A stretch of DNA of 64,000 nucleotides from Kribbella kalugense. Lineage in GTDB: Bacteria > Actinomycetota > Actinomycetes > Propionibacteriales > Kribbellaceae. Each line of letters begins with the position of its first letter. Position 1 is the first letter of the stretch. Below, one piece after another: positions 18,813 through 26,225 of the stretch. Both the position numbers and the translations under genes were made by a program. The notes beneath the pieces were generated by a model. It was not told where the DNA came from and ran no database searches. It was given only the letters and a program-made list of their open reading frames with translations. The DNA lies in NCBI RefSeq assembly GCF_004365875.1, contig NZ_SODF01000002.1:248001-312000 (forward strand), read 5' to 3'.

Positions 18813-19519
18813 TGCGGCGGATCTACCTGAAGCACGAACGGGTCGCCCGGGTGCTCGCACGAGAGATCAAGTCCGGCGTCGTACGGCGTGGCGCTCAGCT
18901 GCCCGGCGAGGTCGAGCTGGCGAAGCGGTTCGCGGTCAGCCGGAACACGGTCCGCGCGGCACTCGCCGTACTGGCCGAAGAGAACTTGATCACCACGCAC
19001 ACCGGCAAAGGGTCGTTCGTGCTGTTCGACGGGCTGCCGCTGGACGGGCGGCTCGGGTGGACGCATGCCCTGTCCGAACAGGGCGTCGAGACCCGGATGC
19101 GGACGGTACGCATCGAACGGGAGGACGATCCCGAGCTGGCCGATCGGCTCGGTCTCGAATCCTCCGAACTGGTCGTGATCGAGCGCGTCCGGCAGCTCAC
19201 GGACGGTACGGCGATCTCACTCGAACGCAGCCGGGTCCCGGCGCTGGACTCACTCCGGGACCTGCCCGAACGGGGTCTCGACAACGGCTCGATCAGCGTC
19301 ACACTGAACCGCGCCGGCCTGTACCTAGACCACTGCGAGCAACGCCTCCGCGGCCGCCCACTCACCCCCGTCGAAGCCGGCCACCTGGAACGCCCCGACG
19401 ACACCTGGTTCCTCCACACCACCCGAACCAGCTGGACCGCCGACGACCGCTTCGCCGAACACGCCGACGAACTCCTAGACCCCACCCACTACGAACTAAG
19501 CCTGTCCTACCGCAGCTGA
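18812..19519 (+). CDS. GntR-family transcriptional regulator (HutC/UTRA type)
   Basis: Regulator of 235 residues. The N-terminal winged helix shows LPGEVELAKRFAVSRNTVRAALAVL and TTHTGKGSFVL, the GntR signature. The rest (about residues 85-235) is a UTRA-like ligand-binding domain with ELVVIERVRQLTDGTAISLERSRVP. UTRA regulators sense small metabolites linked to the genes they control. The ATG at 18812 overlaps the hydrolase stop by one base, so the regulator is made with the permease and hydrolase and probably controls that operon, perhaps through the direct repeats at 16800-16817 (inference). Confidence 0.92.
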   Translation: MRRIYLKHERVARVLAREIKSGVVRRGAQLPGEVELAKRFAVSRNTVRAALAVLAEENLITTHTGKGSFVLFDGLPLDGRLGWTHALSEQGVETRMRTVRIEREDDPELADRLGLESSELVVIERVRQLTDGTAISLERSRVPALDSLRDLPERGLDNGSISVTLNRAGLYLDHCEQRLRGRPLTPVEAGHLERPDDTWFLHTTRTSWTADDRFAEHADELLDPTHYELSLSYRS

Positions 19520-19598
19520 CGACACCCGCGCGTCCTCCGCACGCGCTCCCTTCGTCGCTCCGCTCCTCAACGCGCCCGCACCCCAGGCGGGGCGACCT

Positions 19599-19660
19599 AA
19601 GGGTTCGTTGCCTTTGGCATAGGGAGTTGTGCGGATGTGGGGGGACTCCTCAGGGGAGCA
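19599..19660 (+). promoter_or_regulatory. Leader element, copy 1, upstream of first tiny protein gene
   Basis: The stretch from 19616 to about 19660 resembles that at 20003-20050. Both run ATAGGGAG, then a TT, then GATGTG, GGGAC, CCTCAG and GAGCA in the same order. A GGGTTC word at 19601-19606 precedes ATAGGG by 12 bases and could be the upstream promoter box. The match continues outside coding sequence, so it is a duplicated promoter or 5' leader, not coding homology. Confidence 0.5.
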
Positions 19661-19694
19661 ATCTCTAGTCATCGACGAGCTCCCGGAGGAGACC

Positions 19695-19853
19695 ATGTTC
19701 ATGTACTCACCCGACTCGCTCCAGGCTGAGATCCGGTACCGGCAGGATCGGATCCGGCGCGACTTCCAGCGGCCGGCCTGGTTCCAGCGCAAGCCACGGC
19801 GGCAGGCTCCCCAGCCCTGTGCGCCCGAACTGCGTGCCCGTCCGGCGATGTGA
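19695..19853 (+). CDS. Tiny basic protein, member 1 of a tandem family
   Basis: A 52-residue open frame with a good ribosome binding site (GGAGGA, four bases before ATG). The central sequence SLQAEIRYRQDRIRRDF matches the two small genes downstream, sharing the pattern AE-x2-YR-x2-R-x2-RDF. The rest is basic and proline-rich. The shared motif, shared leader and proper ribosome binding sites make it a real gene. No known family is recognised; an amphipathic helix that binds a partner protein, RNA or DNA is plausible. It is followed by a strong hairpin at 19887-19922. Confidence 0.75.
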   Translation: MFMYSPDSLQAEIRYRQDRIRRDFQRPAWFQRKPRRQAPQPCAPELRARPAM

Positions 19854-19886
19854 CCGCTCGGGCACCACCGAGACCCCCTCCCCAAC

Positions 19887-19922
19887 CGGCGCGGCCGGCT
19901 CCCCTCCGAGCCGGTCGCGCCG
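19887..19922 (+). terminator. Terminator hairpin after the first tiny gene
   Basis: A 15-pair stem is formed by 19887-19901 and 19908-19922 with one G-U pair and a six-base loop (CCCTCC). It starts 33 bases after the stop of the first tiny protein gene and is followed by a weakly T-rich stretch. It separates that gene from the next leader copy. Confidence 0.75.
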
Positions 19923-19983
19923 CCTTCGTTTCCAGGGTCTTTTCAGACTCCTTAGAGGCGGAGTACGGCGTACCTGAGGCACC

Positions 19984-20050
19984 TAGGGACCGCTCGGGCC
20001 TGGGGATAGGGAGGAGTTCCGATGTGCGGGACCACCTCAGACGAGCAGAT
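19984..20050 (+). promoter_or_regulatory. Leader element, copy 2, upstream of second tiny protein gene
   Basis: Second copy of the element at 19599-19660. It has GGGACC (19986-19991), ATAGGGAG (20006-20013), CGATGTG, GGGAC, CCTCAG and GAGCAGAT in the same order, with small spacing changes. The spacing between the GGG word and ATAGGG is 14 bases here and 12 in copy 1. This suggests that the tiny genes duplicated together with their control region. Confidence 0.5.
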
Positions 20051-20097
20051 TGAGGGGTGTCGGCAGGAAGCCGGCCACCAACCAGGAGGAACACCAA

Positions 20098-20226
20098 ATG
20101 TTCACGAACGAAAGCGTCAAGGCAGAGGTCGACTACCGCAGGGAGCGCCTCAGCCGCGACTTCCGCCAGCACCGGAACACCCGGGGCCGCCGGACCATCA
20201 GCCACCTGTTCGGCCGGAAAGCCTGA
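20098..20226 (+). CDS. Tiny basic protein, member 2 of a tandem family
   Basis: A 42-residue open frame with a strong ribosome binding site (AGGAGGA, seven bases before ATG). It begins MFTNESVKAEVDYRRERL and continues SRDF, so it carries the family pattern AE-x2-YR-x2-R-x2-RDF near its start. The C-terminus is basic and ends HLFGRKA. It lies 13 bases before member 3, with which it is probably co-transcribed. It has no recognised family. The conserved MF start and spacing to the motif support the ATG chosen. Confidence 0.75.
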   Translation: MFTNESVKAEVDYRRERLSRDFRQHRNTRGRRTISHLFGRKA

Positions 20227-20239
20227 AGGGAGGGAAACC

Positions 20240-20410
20240 ATGTTCAACACTCCTCTGAGTCAAGACTTCATCAAGGCGGAGTCGGCCTACCGGCTGGAGC
20301 GGACCAAGCGTGACTTCCGGTCCGCGACCCGCCGGCAGCGCGCCGAGCGGGCCTCGCAGCCCGAGCCGCGGCACGCACGCCGCACGCTCCGACCCACCAC
20401 GGCCGCATGA
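20240..20410 (+). CDS. Tiny basic protein, member 3 of a tandem family
   Basis: A 56-residue open frame with a ribosome binding site (GGGAGGGA) before ATG 20240. It begins [20 protein letters not shown] and continues RTKRDF, matching its two neighbours in the pattern AE-x2-YR-x2-R-x2-RDF. The tail is very rich in arginine. It ends eleven bases before a strong terminator that separates it from the large LuxR-type regulator. As with members 1 and 2, no function is known; a small regulatory or nucleic-acid-binding peptide is a guess only. Confidence 0.75.
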   Translation: MFNTPLSQDFIKAESAYRLERTKRDFRSATRRQRAERASQPEPRHARRTLRPTTAA

Positions 20411-20420
20411 CCGCGCCAAC

Positions 20421-20458
20421 CGCCGTCCCTGATCCGCTCCTCGGGATCAGGGACGGCG
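20421..20458 (+). terminator. Strong intrinsic terminator after tiny gene 3
   Basis: A perfect 15-pair stem (20421-20435 with 20444-20458, arms beginning CGCCGTCCC) encloses an eight-base loop and is followed at once by CTCTTTT. This is the clearest factor-independent terminator in the window. It closes the tiny-gene unit before the LuxR-type regulator. Confidence 0.9.
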
Positions 20459-20547
20459 CTCTTTTGGGCCGAACAACGAAGGCCGGGAGCAGAACTGACG
20501 CTCACCGGACGGGATGCCGTCGATTTGTGTCGGCGCCAGGGGCGAAG

Positions 20548-23454
20548 ATGGACGACGTGCCCTGGACTTCGACACCTCTCGTCGGCCGCTCGACCGAGAT
20601 GGCCGCCCTGCTGAGCGCCGTGGACGACGCGAAAACGCGCCGCGCCGGTGCTGTACTGCTGTCCGGTGACGCCGGCGTCGGCAAGACCCGGCTGCTGGAC
20701 GAGGTGGCCACCGGCGCGCACGAGCGCGGTTTCGGCGTGCTGGTCGGGCACTGCACCGACTTCGGCGACGCCGGCCTGCCGTACCAGCCGTTCTCCGAGA
20801 TCTTCGGCCGCCTGGCCGGCGACCGGCCGGATCTCGTCGACAGCGTGCTGACCAACTTCCCCGCGATCAGCCGGCTACTCCCCGCACACCGCCTGCTCAG
20901 CGCCCAGCCGGTGCCGCAGGAGGGCCAGCTCGACCGCGCTGCGCTGTTCGACGCCGTCCTCGGCGCGTTCACCGCGCTCTCCACCAGCGAGCCGCTCCTG
21001 GTGATCATTGAGGACGTCCACTGGGCCGACGACTCGACCCGGGACCTGATCGGCTTCCTGATCACCCGGCTGACCTCGCAGCGCCTGGCCCTCGTGGTCT
21101 CGTACCGCAGCGACGACCTGCACCGCCGGCATCCGCTCCGCCGCCCGATCGCCGAGTGGTCCCGCAACCCGCGCGTGCGTCGCGTCAACTTGCTCCCCCA
21201 CGACGCCGACGAGGCCCGCACCCTCCTGCACCTGCTGCTCACCGAGCCGCTGCCCGCAGTCGAGGAGCGCCGGATCCTGGAGCGTGCGGGCGGCAACGCG
21301 TTCTTCACCGAGGAGCTGGCCGCGGCGGCCTCGATGGGTGACGGCGACGTCGTGCCGCCCGATCTCGCCGACCTGCTCCTGGTCCGCCTCGACCCGCTGT
21401 CGGACGACGCGCGTCAGGTCGCCCGGGTGATCGCGGTCGCGGGTCGCCGGGTCCCGCACGACCTACTCACCGCCGTCGCCAACATGCCCGACCGCGAGCT
21501 CGACGACGCCCTGCGGGAGCTGATCGACGCCCACATCATCGACGTACCCACCAATGATCGGTACTACTTCCGCCACGCGCTGCTGGCCGAGGCCGTGTAC
21601 GACGACCTGCTGCCGGGTGAGCGGGTTCGGCAGCATGCGGCGTACGTGCAAGCGCTGGAGAACCAGACCGTCGCGGGCACCGCGGCCGAGCTGGCCGGGC
21701 ACGCCACCCGGTCGCATGACCTCGCTACCGCGTTCGAGGCCCGGGTCCGGGCCGGTCAGGAAGCGCTCTCGGTCGCGGCGCCGCAGGAGGCGCTGAAGCA
21801 CTACGAGATGGCGCTCGAGCTGTTCCCGAACGCGGCGCCGACGAGCACCGTCGACAAGACCTGGCTGATCGTCGACACAGCGATGGCGGCGACCCTGTCG
21901 TCACAGCATCTGCGCGCTCTCAAGCTGCTCCGGAAGGCGCTGGTCGATCTGCCGGCCGACGCACCGAAGCTGCAGCGGGCCGAGCTCCTGCTGCCGCTCG
22001 CGGACATCGCGCTGATCATCGACCAGGACAAGGAAGCCAGCGAGGCCATCTCGCAGGCGCTCAAACTGGTCAGCGACGAGCCCGCCAGTGTGTTCAAGGC
22101 GCAGGTCACCTCGTTGTACGCGCGGGTTTCCGACGCGCTCGGCCGGCCGATGGAGGCTGAGCGGTGGGCGCACCGAGCGCTCGAGATCGCCCGCGAGGCC
22201 GGTCAGGAGTCGGCCGCTAGCGACGCCGGGATCACGCTCGCCCAGCTCCGCCGCCGGGCCGGCGATCCGGAAACGGCCGCGAAGCAGCTCGAGGAAGCCG
22301 CCGTACGGGCGCAGCTCACCGGAGATGCCCCCGCCGAGGTGCGAAGCCGGTTCCTGCTCGGGTCCACGCACTACGAGCAGGGCGACCTGCTGAATGCGAA
22401 GGCCGCGTTGTCGTTCGCGGCGAAGCGGGCCGGTGAGCTCGGACGGCAGTGGGCTGTGTACGGGTTCGATGCGCGCCGGATGGTGGCGCTGACCCAGTTC
22501 ATGCTCGGCGAGTGGGACGAGGCGGCCGCGACGGCCGAGACCGACGCGATGACGCCCGCCGCTGCGGCCGCGGCGCTGCGTGCGGTGGAGTTCTCGGTGC
22601 GCGGCGGGCGGGGTGACACAGCGGTCGCGGAGGAGTTCGAGATGTCCCGGAAATGGTGGGACCTGGACATCATGCTGCCGCTCCTGGGATTGCAACCGGC
22701 CGTGGACGCGTACCGGCAGCTCGATCAGCCGGCCGAGGCGGAGAAGTTGATCACCGATGTGTCCGCGCTGTGTAGCAGTGTGTTCCAGACGGAGTGGTTC
22801 CTCGCGCAGATCCGGTTCGCCACGCTCGGCCTGCAGGTGCTGTGCCACCGGGCCGTCGGCGAGCCGTCAGCCGCCACGGAGCTGGTCTCGCGCGGCGCGG
22901 AGCTGGTCGCCCTCGGGCAGGCGACCGCGGAGAAGGGGATGCCGCCGGGACGGTTGATGGGCGTCGAAGGGCTCGCGTGGCTGGCCCGTCTGGAGGCGGA
23001 GTGGGAGCGGCTGCGGTGGCTGGCTGGGATCGACGCGCCGACGCCGGAGGAGCATGTCGCCGCCTGGGAGCGGGCGACGGACGCCTTCGGGTACGGGTAC
23101 GTCTTCGAGCAGGCCTGGTCACGGGTCCGGTTGTCGGCGGCGCTGCGTGCCGCCGGCCGGGTCGCCGAGGCGAACGAACAGACCGCGTTGGCCGCGGAGG
23201 TCGGTCGTGAGCTGCGGGCGAAGCCGCTGCTGGACGAGACCGGCGGCGTGGACACCGCGGCGAGTGCGCTGACGTCGCGGGAGACCGAAGTACTGCGGTT
23301 GCTCGCGGAGGGACGGACGAACCGGCAGCTGGCGCGCGAGCTGTACATCAGCGAGAAGACGGTCAGCGTGCACGTGTCGAACATCCTGGCGAAGCTCGGT
23401 GTCCGCTCCCGGACCGAGGCGGCCGCGGTCGCACGGCGTGACGGGCTGCTGTAG
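20548..23454 (+). CDS. Large ATPase LuxR-family (LAL/AAA) transcriptional regulator
   Basis: A 968-residue regulator. The N-terminal ATPase has Walker A GDAGVGKT (about residues 40-47) and a Walker B-like stretch ([13 protein letters not shown]) about 115 residues further on. A long helical, TPR-like middle follows. The C-terminus is a LuxR-type helix-turn-helix: [15 protein letters not shown], then [22 protein letters not shown]. This is the LAL/MalT-like architecture that switches on genes in response to a ligand. The ATG at 20548 is chosen because the sequence before it overlaps the terminator at 20421; GTG at 20527 is an alternative. Its position after the tiny-gene cluster makes that cluster a candidate target (inference). 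Confidence 0.92.
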   Translation: MDDVPWTSTPLVGRSTEMAALLSAVDDAKTRRAGAVLLSGDAGVGKTRLLDEVATGAHERGFGVLVGHCTDFGDAGLPYQPFSEIFGRLAGDRPDLVDSVLTNFPAISRLLPAHRLLSAQPVPQEGQLDRAALFDAVLGAFTALSTSEPLLVIIEDVHWADDSTRDLIGFLITRLTSQRLALVVSYRSDDLHRRHPLRRPIAEWSRNPRVRRVNLLPHDADEARTLLHLLLTEPLPAVEERRILERAGGNAFFTEELAAAASMGDGDVVPPDLADLLLVRLDPLSDDARQVARVIAVAGRRVPHDLLTAVANMPDRELDDALRELIDAHIIDVPTNDRYYFRHALLAEAVYDDLLPGERVRQHAAYVQALENQTVAGTAAELAGHATRSHDLATAFEARVRAGQEALSVAAPQEALKHYEMALELFPNAAPTSTVDKTWLIVDTAMAATLSSQHLRALKLLRKALVDLPADAPKLQRAELLLPLADIALIIDQDKEASEAISQALKLVSDEPASVFKAQVTSLYARVSDALGRPMEAERWAHRALEIAREAGQESAASDAGITLAQLRRRAGDPETAAKQLEEAAVRAQLTGDAPAEVRSRFLLGSTHYEQGDLLNAKAALSFAAKRAGELGRQWAVYGFDARRMVALTQFMLGEWDEAAATAETDAMTPAAAAAALRAVEFSVRGGRGDTAVAEEFEMSRKWWDLDIMLPLLGLQPAVDAYRQLDQPAEAEKLITDVSALCSSVFQTEWFLAQIRFATLGLQVLCHRAVGEPSAATELVSRGAELVALGQATAEKGMPPGRLMGVEGLAWLARLEAEWERLRWLAGIDAPTPEEHVAAWERATDAFGYGYVFEQAWSRVRLSAALRAAGRVAEANEQTALAAEVGRELRAKPLLDETGGVDTAASALTSRETEVLRLLAEGRTNRQLARELYISEKTVSVHVSNILAKLGVRSRTEAAAVARRDGLL

Positions 23455-23465
23455 CTGACGACGAG

Positions 23466-23684
23466 TTAACCGTGTCTGCGGTGCCGGTCCGGCTCCGGAT
23501 GGGCGTGGCGGGCGCGGACCCGAGCCAGGTCGTCAGCGGTGACTTTGGTGGGAATGTCGTGCAGCGGGCCGCCGATATCGGTGATGTCGTCGAACACCTT
23601 CCGGGCGTGCCGCATCCGTGCTGCGGCCAATAGCACGAGCCCGGCTGCAGCAAGTGCTATCAATACCCACAGTTGCCACGCCAT
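23466..23684 (-). CDS. Small single-pass membrane protein
   Basis: A 72-residue protein with one hydrophobic helix at about residues 3-22 (WQLWVLIALAAAGLVLLAAA), then a basic turn (RMRHARK) and a charged cytoplasmic tail rich in His and Arg. A ribosome binding site (GGTGAGG) precedes the ATG at 23684. No known domain is recognised. It is convergent with the LuxR-type regulator and divergent from the cyclodeaminase-like gene. Membrane insertion with a short N-terminus and a soluble tail is likely, but the role is unknown. Confidence 0.7.
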   Translation of the reverse strand: MAWQLWVLIALAAAGLVLLAAARMRHARKVFDDITDIGGPLHDIPTKVTADDLARVRARHAHPEPDRHRRHG

Positions 23685-23796
23685 AGCCTCACCGCCAGGT
23701 ATTCGCCCCGTATCCCCGAGTAATCACCATAGCCCCGAACCCACCACTTGGCGACCGGCTGTACGCATACCGTTAAGCAATACGCTTGAAACTCAC

Positions 23797-23824
23797 GTTT
23801 GTTGCCAAATGCAATCACAAACGG
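23797..23824. repeat. Imperfect inverted repeat in AT-richer intergenic region
   Basis: The 240-base gap between divergent genes (23685-23924) is clearly richer in A and T than its surroundings. Within it CGTTTGTTGC (23797-23806) can pair with GCAA and CAAACG (23812-23815 and 23819-23824), leaving a three-base bulge. This may be an operator or a leader hairpin of the gene at 23925. Nothing else is recognised in the gap. Confidence 0.4.
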
Positions 23825-23924
23825 TGACCAGGCAACGAGTCTGGACGCTTGGTCAGTTGTTACGCTCAGTCACCAATTGCCGGATGGTTGCGGCAGGCAA
23901 ATCCCGGCCGAATATGCTCGGGCG

Positions 23925-24821
23925 GTGAAGGTTCTTTCTGATCAGGATGTTCGGCGGCTGGTTCCGATGAGTACGGCGGTCGCGGCGGTACGGGACGCGT
24001 TCCGGGAGCTGGCGGCCGGGAACTTCGTGCTGCCGCCGCGGCAGATCTTCGGGGACGGGGCGGTGCTCGTCATGTCGGCGTACCACATCCCGAGCGGGAC
24101 CGCGGTGGTGAAGAAGATCGGGATCGCGCTCGACCAGCTGCCGGCCATCCGCGCGACAGTGATCTGGACCGGGGCCGGCGAGCAGTTGGTCGCCGAAGGC
24201 CACTCGTTCACCACCCTGCGGACCGGCGCGGTCGTCGGCGTCGCCACCGATCTGCTCGCACCCGCCGACGCCAACCGGCTCACCGTGATCGGGACGGGCG
24301 CTCAGGCTCCGGACCAGGTCCGCGCGGTCCTCGCCGTACGCCCGATCGCCGATGTCACCATCACCGGCCGCTCAGCCGATCGCGCCGCGGCCCTCGCCCA
24401 GCAGCTGGCAGCCGAGTTCCCCGAGGTGAAGTTCACGGCCGGCACGAACATCGACGAGTCCATCGCCGACCCGCACATCATCTGCTGCGCCACCTCGTCG
24501 ACCACTCCGCTCTTCACCGCCGACGCTCTCCCCGAGAACGTCCACGTCAACGCGATCGGCGCCTTCCGCCCCACCATGCGCGAACTCCCCCGCGACCTCC
24601 TGGCCACCGCCACCACAGTCCTGGTCGACCAACGCGAAGCAGCGCTCGAAGAATCCGGCGAGATCATCGACGCCGTCACGTCCGGCGCACTAGCGGAAGC
24701 AGACCTGATCGAGCTAGGCACCGCACTCGACAACCCACCAACGCCGCAAGGCCGAACAGTCTTCAAATCCGTAGGCATCGGCTGCCAAGACTGGGCCATC
24801 GCCGCGGCGCTGAGCGGTTAG
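23925..24821 (+). CDS. Ornithine cyclodeaminase/mu-crystallin family protein
   Basis: NAD(P)-binding protein of 298 residues. The N-terminal part has DVRRLVPMSTAVAAVRDAFRELAAG, typical of the family. A Rossmann loop appears as VIGTGAQAPDQVRAVLA near residue 128, and later come ICCATSSTTPLF and VNAIGAFRPTMRELP. Members include ornithine cyclodeaminase, alanine dehydrogenase (archaeal type) and ketimine reductases, so the substrate is open. The start is GTG at 23925; longer frames upstream run through the AT-rich gap. The 3' end overlaps nuoA on the opposite strand by four bases. Confidence 0.88.
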   Translation: MKVLSDQDVRRLVPMSTAVAAVRDAFRELAAGNFVLPPRQIFGDGAVLVMSAYHIPSGTAVVKKIGIALDQLPAIRATVIWTGAGEQLVAEGHSFTTLRTGAVVGVATDLLAPADANRLTVIGTGAQAPDQVRAVLAVRPIADVTITGRSADRAAALAQQLAAEFPEVKFTAGTNIDESIADPHIICCATSSTTPLFTADALPENVHVNAIGAFRPTMRELPRDLLATATTVLVDQREAALEESGEIIDAVTSGALAEADLIELGTALDNPPTPQGRTVFKSVGIGCQDWAIAAALSG

Positions 24822-25174
24822 GTCCAGCGCATTACGCCCTTGCGGTAGGCGTAGAGGAGGCCGACTGTGACGAAGGCCAGGAAGACGAACATCTCGATCA
24901 GGGTCGAGTAGCCGAGGGTGGCGAAGATGGTGGCCCAGGGGAACAAGTAGATCGCGTCTACGGCGAAGATCACGTAGAGGTACGCGAATAAGTAGTACCG
25001 GATGTGGACCTGGGCCCAGCCCTCGCCGACCGGGTCGACGCCGGACTCGTACGTCTTGAGCTTGCCCTCGGTCGGATAGGTGACCGTCAGCGCCTTGTTC
25101 AGCGCGAAGGCGCCGAGCAACCCGACCAGGCCGAGCCCCACCACCGCGGCGACGACGCCATAGCTGTCCGACAC
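24818..25174 (-). CDS. nuoA: NADH-quinone oxidoreductase subunit A, second copy
   Basis: Small membrane subunit of complex I near the quinone site. The 118 residues have three hydrophobic helices and the NuoA hallmark YESGVDPVGEGWAQVHIRYYLFAYLYVIFAVD, except that the usual ECG is ESG, so the loop cysteine is replaced by serine. In complex I this loop moves between active and deactive states. The gene lies ten bases after a lipoprotein gene on the same strand, far (9 kb) from nuoB. It is the most upstream member of the scattered second nuo set. Confidence 0.93.
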   Translation of the reverse strand: MSDSYGVVAAVVGLGLVGLLGAFALNKALTVTYPTEGKLKTYESGVDPVGEGWAQVHIRYYLFAYLYVIFAVDAIYLFPWATIFATLGYSTLIEMFVFLAFVTVGLLYAYRKGVMRWT

Positions 25175-25184
25175 AGGCAGCAGC

Positions 25185-25979
25185 TTAGTTCGTGCAGAGC
25201 AGGAGCGAGTCGATCGAAACGTACGGCCCGTACCCGGACCGGATGTCCGCGACCTGCAGCCGCAACCGAGTCACACCGGAGATGTCGTAGTTCAGCCAGG
25301 TCTCGGTCTCCTGCTGCATCCGGGTCGACGTGATCGCCGTCGTCCCGTTGTGCAGCGACACCCGCACCAGACCGTCGGTCAGGTTGCCGAGCCAGTTCCG
25401 CGAGTACCGGCAGCCGGTCGAGTCCACGTCGCCCCAGACATACCCACCCTGGTTGGCCAGCAGGTCGGCCTCGGCCCGCCGCGGTCCTTCGTTCGGCGGT
25501 ACGACGGTGAACTGCGGCTGCCCCTGTCCACCGGCCGCGAGCATCCCCTTCTTGAACATCCCGCGCCACACGTAGTGCTTGAAGCTGATCATCGGCGAGA
25601 TCGCCGCGGCGTACGGCGCTTGTGCACCGACCGCGATCCGATAGGTCCGGATCGACCCCGGCTGCACCGTGGTGATCGTCACGCTGCTGCCGGACGAGAA
25701 CCCGTGCGCGACCTCCTGCCACCGCTTCAGCGACGGGATCCACTGGTGCAACGGGATCCGGGTCCCGGCCGCGGGCGCGGGCGTCAACGTCCCGACGACG
25801 GTGATCACGCCCTTGGTCGCGTCGGTCGTACGGATGCTGGAGATCTTCGCGGACCGGACCGGAGTCGTCACGGCTGCGGACGCCGTACTGCCGAGACTGA
25901 GCGCACTGTCCGCCGGGGCGGCAGGTGCAGCGCACCCCACCAGCAGCGATGTCAGCAGTCCGACCAGCACACGACGCAT
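25185..25979 (-). CDS. Lipoprotein, possibly with a C-terminal carbohydrate-binding (NPCBM-like) domain
   Basis: A 264-residue secreted protein. The signal MRRVLVGLLTSLLVGC ends in a lipobox, and AAGGAG precedes the ATG at 25979; a start seven codons earlier is less likely. The last 130 residues have beta-sandwich-like segments: VVPPNEGPRRAEADLLANQGG, then a WGDVDSTGCRYSRNW stretch, and WLNYDISGVTRLRLQVAD. These are reminiscent of NPCBM/Sip-like domains, but the family call is tentative. Two cysteines near the end could pair. It precedes nuoA by ten bases on the same strand and is divergent from korA. Confidence 0.7.
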   Translation of the reverse strand: MRRVLVGLLTSLLVGCAAPAAPADSALSLGSTASAAVTTPVRSAKISSIRTTDATKGVITVVGTLTPAPAAGTRIPLHQWIPSLKRWQEVAHGFSSGSSVTITTVQPGSIRTYRIAVGAQAPYAAAISPMISFKHYVWRGMFKKGMLAAGGQGQPQFTVVPPNEGPRRAEADLLANQGGYVWGDVDSTGCRYSRNWLGNLTDGLVRVSLHNGTTAITSTRMQQETETWLNYDISGVTRLRLQVADIRSGYGPYVSIDSLLLCTN

Positions 25980-26135
25980 GAAACGGCTCCTTGAAGTCAC
26001 AGCTTGATGACGACACCCTGCCGGTTCCTACTTCGGATCGCAAGCGAGCGGCTGCGGAGTGTGACACTGATCGGTTCGTGTTAGCACCACGTCCCAGGCT
26101 GTGGACCACCGGGGCTTCCGCATGGTTCTGTTCTA

Positions 26136-26165
26136 AGGGCGAACTAATATTGGGGTTATCGCCCT
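26136..26165 (+). promoter_or_regulatory. Hairpin in the korA upstream region
   Basis: AGGGCGA (26136-26142) pairs with TCGCCCT (26159-26165), leaving a 16-base AT-rich loop. It lies about 60 bases upstream of the preferred korA start, inside the 246-base gap between divergent genes. It could be an operator or a 5' leader hairpin; no known riboswitch is recognised. Confidence 0.35.
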
Positions 26166-26225
26166 GACGGGGGGATCGGCCTGTTGCCCACAAGGCGGCC
26201 GGACGACCCAAGCTTCGACTTGGAG

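Noticed and set aside
19520-19598. Terminator after the GntR gene
   Set aside because: Only a six-pair GC stem (GCGCGT/ACGCGC) is found and there is no T-run, too weak to call.
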